From Brachypodium distachyon (taxonomy: Eukaryota > Streptophyta > Magnoliopsida > Poales > Poaceae), in NCBI RefSeq assembly GCF_000005505.3, contig NC_016133.3, forward strand, positions 53,843,237-53,907,236: a stretch of 64,000 bases of DNA. The letters run 5' to 3'. The notes beneath the pieces were generated by a model that was given only the letters and a program-made list of their open reading frames with translations, was not told the DNA's origin and ran no database searches. Both the position numbers and the translations under genes were made by a program. Of the stretch, positions 58,634 through 64,000 are shown one piece after another. Each line of letters opens with the position of its first letter. Positions within the stretch are counted from its first letter, which is position 1.

Positions 58634-60068
58634 TTAGTCCTCGTCCTCAACAACCTTGGTTCCCAAACCTTTCAGACCTTCCTGGGGGATCTCAGCAACG
58701 GTGACCAGAGAGTAGAGTTCCTCCTTGGCATCCTCCTCGTCGTTTCTCTTGCGGGCAATCCGGACACGAACACGCCTTGGGACACTCCTGATACCGCTGC
58801 TCCAGATGTGCTTGTTGAGCTTCACATCAACACGAACATCTGTCGTTCCCATGGCCTTCTGTGCAAACTTCCTGATCTCCTTGATGGCATTTGGTGCCTT
58901 CTTCTTGAAGGTGCTGTTCAATAGAGAGACAAGTTGACATCAGCAATCAATTAGATTGAACCAAAGCCATATCAGCTATGCACAACAAAAGCCCATGTAA
59001 ATTGGATGTCTATGCAGTGACATCAGAAGTGTACATAACTCAATATAGCCATCGAAAGAAGCTATACAAGGCCAGGAAACACACCAGAGCTGAACATGAC
59101 AATAATTCCAATGTAGCGCCCAAATGGAACACATAATAGCATATCAAGGCAGAACGTGTAACGATGAGCAACATCTATGTACCGGGCATGTAACTGTATC
59201 AACCACAATATTCAAGACAGATACCTGACTATGACCGGGCATAATAAACCAACAGATAGATCAGTTAATAAAAGCTAGTTCAAATGTAGAGCCCAAATGG
59301 AACACATGAAGGCATATTAAGTCAACACGTGTAACGATGAGCACCATTGATTTACCGGACAAGTAACTGTATCAACCACAATATTTCAAGACAGATACCT
59401 GACTATGTCCGGAAAATAGGATCAATAATCTGATCAACCACAAACAGATCAGCTAGACAAATACGAGAATTATAAAATGTATATGTAAATGAAGCAGAAA
59501 CTACAGGCAATATACAGCCCAAATGGAACACATGGTAGCATAGAGACGCAATACGTGTAACGATGAGCGGAGTTAATCTTTCGGGCATGTAACTGTGCAC
59601 AGCCATATGATTAAAAAGGCAGACACCTGACTATACCCGATTAACACCAAACCAAATGGGAATCACAAAAATACAACACAAGATGTGGAACTAATTAGAG
59701 ATCTGAGTGAAAAATGTGGGATCAAATACAAGAGCGGCATCCACGGAATCGCAATCCAGCTCGGTCATGTAATCCCTATTCTCATCTAGCTGGACTAAGG
59801 ATATCAATCCAAAAAGGTGTAACAGCCAATCACAAGCCCACAAAGTGCTCGCGGGCAGCAACCCTCCGCCCCAGCATCTAACCTTGCGACACCCCTTAAA
59901 GCGCTAAGATAACATCTTACTCGCCGATCTACAGAGCAGTGGATTGGAAGAGATGTGTGAGACGGATGAACAATACCATCCGTGGAGGCGCTTGTGCAGG
60001 TTGATGGTGTACTCGCGGGTCACCACCTCGTCCTTGCGAGGGCCGGGGGCGCGCTTCTTCTCCGACAT
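58634..60068 (-). CDS. RPL31: 60S ribosomal protein L31 (eL31)
   Basis: Component of the large cytosolic ribosomal subunit near the tunnel exit, 123 residues, the normal length. Exons are 59977-60068 and 58634-58913 on the minus strand, spliced within a Cys codon (CACGGATG|GTATTG donor, TTGAACAG acceptor). The N-terminus reads [20 protein letters not shown] and INLHKRLHG. Exon 2 continues [55 protein letters not shown] and ends VVEDED. The match to plant eL31 is complete and uninterrupted. The intron of about 1060 bases carries a three-copy repeat. The promoter has features typical of ribosomal protein genes. Confidence 0.96.
59111..59650. repeat. Three-copy repeat in the RPL31 intron
   Basis: Copies start at about 59111, 59284 and 59512. 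Each begins with GCCCAAATGGAACACAT and contains CGTGTAACGATGAGC, a CGGNCANGTAACTGT block and CAGAYACCTGACTAT in the same order. Copies 1 and 2 are about 173 bases apart; copy 3 is more diverged and lies 228 bases on. The sequence between the conserved blocks varies, especially just after GATGAGC. Confidence 0.75.
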
Positions 60069-60132
60069 CTCCGACCGTGGCCTTTCGCCGTTCTCCTCTG
60101 GGTGCTGTGGCGGCTGCGGCGCGAGAGGAGAT

Positions 60133-60211
60133 AAACCCTAGTGGAAATCGCAAGCCGCAAGGGGTCGCGACTTTATAGCGGAGAGATTAGGGCTTGCTGG
60201 CTTATTGGGCC
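60133..60211 (-). promoter_or_regulatory. RPL31 promoter: telo-box, TATA box and site II motif
   Basis: AAACCCTA (telo-box) lies at 60133-60140. A TATA box (CTATAAAG on the minus strand) lies at 60171-60178, and TGGGCC (site II) at 60206-60211. This combination is characteristic of plant ribosomal protein promoters. The TATA box is about 105 bases upstream of the ATG. Confidence 0.6.
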
Positions 60212-61140
60212 TCTCTGAGCAATTACATGGCGGGCCGTGTAGGTAGCCAGGCAGGCCCTTCGTGGAGTACTTTTTTTTTTCTGTTTTGAGGGAATGAAGT
60301 AACTTTTCTTTGTTTCTATTTCTATCCCCCTTTTTCTTTTCGCGACTCTTTGAATCGAATGTGTTCCGAATAAATTCCTTACAAATTTGTTCCATAAATA
60401 TTCTTATGTAGAAAGGATTCCAAAGTAATACCGTTGCAACTCCGTCTTTGGAAAAAAATATTTATAGATCATCTTGTTTGAAAATAAAAGAAGGGGTTAA
60501 AAGACAATTTATTTTGCTATGGCACAATGGAACATCTTTTGCCGTTGAAACCTACATAGGAGTATTAAAGATGGCATGCCTTTGCAGTATTATATATTTT
60601 TCCTTGTTTTTTCCAACTTATAAATCATGGAGGCCCAAACTTAAGTTGTAATGCTTCATAAACTTTGTCCGATCGACAGAGTAACCGCCAAAATAAGCAC
60701 ACATTACTGGTCAAACTTCATCTCTCAACTGTTAATACGAGATAAATTTGGTCAAATCTATTTTTGACCTGACATAATGGTAGTTCCATTACCACGTCAG
60801 CTCATGACGAGGTGATTCTGGAAAGTAATCTCTCTTTTTCTCCTCCTACTCCCATGGTCTCGGGTGACATGGATTTCATGAAATAGCCTCGTCATGACCT
60901 GACGTGGCAATATAATATATCTCCCGATTGGCCAAAACCAAGTTTGGTCAAACTAATACTAACATTAGTACCAAATTTACCCTGTATTATGAAAGTTGAA
61001 AAAAACATAGTAGAAGAGAAGAAACCTACACTTTAGCAATAGTTAACAGACAAAAAATTCACATATCTCTATTTTAAACTCATTTGCAACACACGATAAA
61101 AAAATCGTAGGCATGGTTCAACAAAACAAGCTTATTGTAC

Positions 61141-61290
61141 TTCCTCCGCTTCTAAATATGAAGATGTTTTAGCTTTGTAAAATAATTCTATCAAATCCTT
61201 ATGATATAAATCTTCATCATATAGTTTTTTGATGTTGCAGATGTTCATATATTTTCATAAACTTTAATAAGTTTGGCTTAAACACATCTT
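61141..61290. mobile_element. Stowaway-type MITE, truncated
   Basis: TTCCTCCGCTTCTAAATATG with AAGATGTTTTAGCTTTGT is a typical Stowaway left end. The interior continues to TTAATAAGTTTGGCTTAAAC near 61285, but the right CTCCCTCC-type end is missing. Confidence 0.5.
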
Positions 61291-61430
61291 GTGGACTAGA
61301 TACATCCGTACTGATACCCATATGCAAGCGCAACCAGATAGATATAGCTGCAAGTCTCCTCAGTACGTATTAATGATCCCCCGTTTGAAGCAAAGTACTG
61401 AAATATCTTTCCGCATGGTATAACATAGTA

Positions 61431-61535
61431 CTCCCTCCGTTCCAACAAAGATGTCTCAAGTTTGACCAAATTTGAATGCATCTATACACTAAGTCATGTC
61501 TAGATGCATCCAAATTTTGACAAATTTGAAACATC
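61431..61535. mobile_element. Stowaway-type MITE, right end missing
   Basis: The left end CTCCCTCCGTTCCAACAAAG follows TA at 61429-61430. The mirrored motifs TTTGACCAAATTTGAATGCA and GATGCATCCAAATTTTGACA form a foldback. The terminal GGAGGGAG is not seen. Confidence 0.55.
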
Positions 61536-61609
61536 ACATATCGGCATTTTGTTTGCGCAAAATTGCAGCATAATACGATCCAAGAACCACTGCCATACTA
61601 CTATAAATT

Positions 61610-61649
61610 ATGACAGTGTGAATCCTCAAAAAAACAAAAAATGACAGTG
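61610..61649 (+). repeat. 9-bp direct repeat flanking an A-rich micro-insert
   Basis: ATGACAGTG occurs at 61610-61618 and 61641-61649. The 22-base spacer is TGAATCCTC followed by A7CA5. Confidence 0.6.
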
Positions 61650-61880
61650 AAGATATGTTCAATCAACAGCAAAGCACTCCCGCGGAAGGTGTTCGGGTTT
61701 TGCGGCAACGGCCAATTCTGCTGTAGCACCAACGAAAGCAAGCACCGGTATATACAATGATAGCTGGATTTACACAATGTTTATGTCCATGTTTCTGTCA
61801 TGTCCAGCAGATAAGATCCCTTTAGTTAGGATTAATCTAGGGGCCAACTCGCCTCCAGATCCAAGGGAGGGTGTATAATA

Positions 61881-61949
61881 CTCACCCCGATTCATAATAA
61901 GTGTCAAGGATTTAGTAGAAAGTTAGCACTTATTATGAATCGGAGGGAG
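61881..61949. mobile_element. 69-bp miniature Stowaway element
   Basis: CTCACCCCGATTCATAATAAGTG and the inverse of CACTTATTATGAATCGGAGGGAG pair almost perfectly, leaving a loop of only about 23 bases. TA duplications lie at 61879-61880 and 61950-61951. It is essentially two terminal arms. Confidence 0.85.
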
Positions 61950-62731
61950 TAGTAATGTAGTTTAGCTAGCCTAGTTATCCCGGAACTATCGGAGTTTCTA
62001 ACCCACGATAATGAACAATCCTCTTAGTAACATCACAGTTATGAATTCAGATCCTGCGCTTTCAATTGCAAATGTAGTCAGAAAGAAATGCTAAAGTCAA
62101 ATCTGCACACAAATAATAATAAAACAGCAAAGAAAGATAAATGTGAGATGGCATGTGCTAGAAGATTAAAACAAGAAGAAATTCACAGGCAAACCAAAAG
62201 TTAAACTACTACTCCTAGATTGGTTGGTCCAATGCACAATTTCTTGACAACAAAATGCATACCCCCACCTTTCCTGTTATAATGGATTAATGTTTGCCCA
62301 TTACGGCGCGACAAAATTTATGCTTCACATGATCTTGAATTAAATCACTTCAAGTATCTTTGAAATCAAACAAATGGAACAAACAATTGAACATTGAAAT
62401 AAAAAAGCTGTATGCACTATGCAATTGGAAAGATGTATTCATGTATGAATTTAAAAGATGGTTGTGAGATCCAAAGTTCTCGAAACTTATATTTCGCACC
62501 CCTCCAGAAAACTATGCAACTAAATCAAGTAACACCAATGCCTATATTGTAAGCGTTCAACACCCAGATAGAGTGCATTTGTTCAGGAGTCAAGGAATGC
62601 TGCAGAAGAAAACAGTTGCACAAATACCATTCTTACAGAAGCTATGGTAAGATGTCCCAATTTTTTGTAAGAAGCTGCTTCAGTTCTTAACTTAATGGAA
62701 CTCAGTAGATCCACAAAACAAATTCCATATA

Positions 62732-62844
62732 CTCCCTCTGATCCTAAATTCTTGACTCAAATTTGTCCAAATATGGATGTATCTATTTTTAAAAAGCGTC
62801 TAGATACATGTATAATTTCGACAACAATTTAGGATCGGAGGGAG
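62732..62844. mobile_element. 113-bp Stowaway-type MITE
   Basis: The left end CTCCCTCTGATCCTAAATTC and the right end ACAATTTAGGATCGGAGGGAG are inverse copies. TA lies outside both (62730-62731 and 62845-62846). The interior holds GTATCTA/TAGATAC pairs. Confidence 0.85.
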
Positions 62845-63545
62845 TAGCTACTTATCGACCATTGAACAAACATCAAAACCTGCCAACCGTCATATCCAAG
62901 TGAAAATTATAATGCACCAAGAATCAACAACACCATGAATAAACTGGAACAACCCATGTATAACAAGAATCATACTGGCATATAATCTTAGATATCTAAG
63001 ACAAGAATGCAAGCACCTGCAAGTTATTTGCTGTACCTATCAGTTAATACACTCAAGATACCAGCCTAGTCAATTACAGCAGCATGAATGAGCATGGATC
63101 GGACATAGGTTTTTACCTATCGACCAAACAGACATATCTGTGTTAAATCACATAATTTCTCATATCACATACTCCTTGACAGCAATTACAGGGCAATACA
63201 TCCATCAACACAGAAGGATAAAATTTTTAACCAATCGGTCAAATTAGCCCAATAAGAACTAGAGATTTCAGAGCAGATAAGAATATAGCTTAACAAGAAT
63301 ATGCGTAAAAAGGGGTTAGAATTGCTCCGCAAACAACACAACAATGAAGTCCATGCCCACAAAGCTTTATTCCATTAAGGATTCAGCTCAACTTTTCATA
63401 CAAAACAAAGTGAAAGCCAAAACAAAACAAAACAAAACGCAGCCGCGAGTCTGGGTCTGCAGACGCAGCACACATCGAGCGAATCCTTCGATCCGATCAG
63501 ATCAAGACTGGCTACGGGAAGAGGGGGGGCGCAAACCAGACCGAG

Positions 63546-64000
63546 TCACACGGCGGAAGGCGCGGCGCCGGCGGCCTCCGCCTCGAGGTACCGGCAGATC
63601 CGCTCGACGACATCCCTCCCCTTGGCGCTGTTCTGCAGGAACCTCTCGGCGCATCGGGTCTCGACCTTCTCGGCGACGGCGGCGAGCTTGGCTAGCGGGC
63701 GACACCGGATCGTGGTCTCCTGCGTGAACTGCGTCCAGTCGTCGGGGCGGTCCGGGTGGGGCCGGAAGGTTGACCGCTCCTCGACCTCGATGATCCCGCG
63801 GAGGCTGACGTTCCGGACGACCACGTCCATGGCGCGGCCCGGGGCGTCCACCGTGGAGGTCTCGACGCAGTGGCAAATAGCGGCGCCAGAGGGGGACGCA
63901 GCGGCGGCCGGGAGGAGGCGGCGCAGGATGAAGGGGAGCGGCGGGGATCTCACGGTGATGGAGCGCTCGGCGTGGAGGCGGCCGGCGGCCGTGTCGACGC
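63546..64000 (-). CDS. PRELI/MSF1 (SLMO-like) domain protein, 3' part, runs off the window
   Basis: The visible part encodes about 150 C-terminal residues in one open frame, with TGA at 63546-63548; the gene continues beyond 64000, so the start is not visible. The sequence fits the PRELI domain: a VDTAAGRLHAERSITV stretch, then LPFILRRLLP, VETSTVDAPGRAMDVVVRNV, SLRGIIEVEERSTFRPHPD, WTQFTQETTIRCRPLAKLAA and VETRCAERFLQNSAKGRDVV. Members of this family shuttle phospholipids such as phosphatidic acid or phosphatidylserine between mitochondrial membranes in yeast and animals. The plant homologue is inferred to act in the same compartment. The frame ends in a short Ala-rich tail, without a visible membrane segment. 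Confidence 0.85.
   Translation of the reverse strand, partial: VDTAAGRLHAERSITVRSPPLPFILRRLLPAAAASPSGAAICHCVETSTVDAPGRAMDVVVRNVSLRGIIEVEERSTFRPHPDRPDDWTQFTQETTIRCRPLAKLAAVAEKVETRCAERFLQNSAKGRDVVERICRYLEAEAAGAAPSAV

Larger units (their letters stand above)
60212..63545. other. MITE-rich intergenic region
   Basis: No gene is recognised between the RPL31 promoter and the stop codon of the PRELI-like gene. Four Stowaway-type elements or ends and one micro-insert lie here. About 63340-63545 is probably the 3' UTR of the PRELI-like gene. Confidence 0.5.

Noticed and set aside
58725..58937. 70-codon plus-strand frame over RPL31 exon 2
   Set aside because: Shadow of the ribosomal protein gene.
1..64000. 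Search for CRISPR arrays, operons, phage or biosynthetic clusters
   Set aside because: No regularly spaced identical repeats and no co-directional compact genes; the sequence is a typical plant nuclear region.

Overview
This window looks like nuclear DNA from a grass, probably a Pooideae species. The evidence is intron-rich genes with GT-AG junctions, several GC-rich first exons, conserved plant gene families, many short Stowaway-type MITEs (TA flanks, CTCCCTCC ends) and Triticeae-style LINE remnants. There are no bacterial operons, rRNA genes, tRNA genes or CRISPR arrays that I can see.

Layout from left to right. (1) 583-3853, minus: an NRT1/PTR (NPF7-type) transporter. (2) 8569-12004, plus: a small alpha/beta hydrolase whose single intron holds a 5'-truncated LINE. 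(3) 14895-15284, plus: a small AT-hook protein with a leader intron. (4) 16-19.5 kb: MITEs and a second, minus-strand LINE relic. (5) 20562-24695, plus: OEP16-3, its two coding exons split by a 3.7 kb intron containing a decayed hAT transposase. (6) 27633-40816, minus: a 28-exon FRIENDLY/CLU gene for mitochondrial distribution. Exon 12 carries one extra base in a homopolymer, which breaks the frame. (7) 44235-46586, plus: a 7-exon 2-oxoglutarate/Fe(II) oxygenase-like gene. (8) 47085-50624, minus: a 4-exon plant protein of unknown function, convergent with gene 7. (9) 55085-55579, plus: intronless GNA1. (10) 58634-60068, minus: RPL31, with a three-copy repeat in its intron. (11) 63546 to the window edge, minus: the 3' part of a PRELI/SLMO-like gene.

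The genes do not form a pathway. Three encode or are predicted to encode organelle-related proteins (OEP16-3, FRIENDLY, PRELI-like); the others cover transport, translation and amino-sugar metabolism. I found no defence or biosynthetic cluster.

The most unusual signal is a recurring micro-structure. In at least eight places a 9-18 bp direct repeat flanks a spacer of only about 13-40 bp that contains an A (or T) run. Two spacers share the motif CCCGCAAA and a third resembles the 3' end of the LINE present in this window. These look like extremely 5'-truncated, LINE-mediated insertions with their target-site duplications. Other points of interest are the FRIENDLY frameshift, decayed copies of two FRIENDLY exons in neighbouring introns, a MITE nested in a MITE, a 1 kb GC-rich inverted-repeat element, and the RPL31 intron repeat. 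All coordinates were derived by eye from splice motifs, reading frame and remembered family sequences; no search was run.
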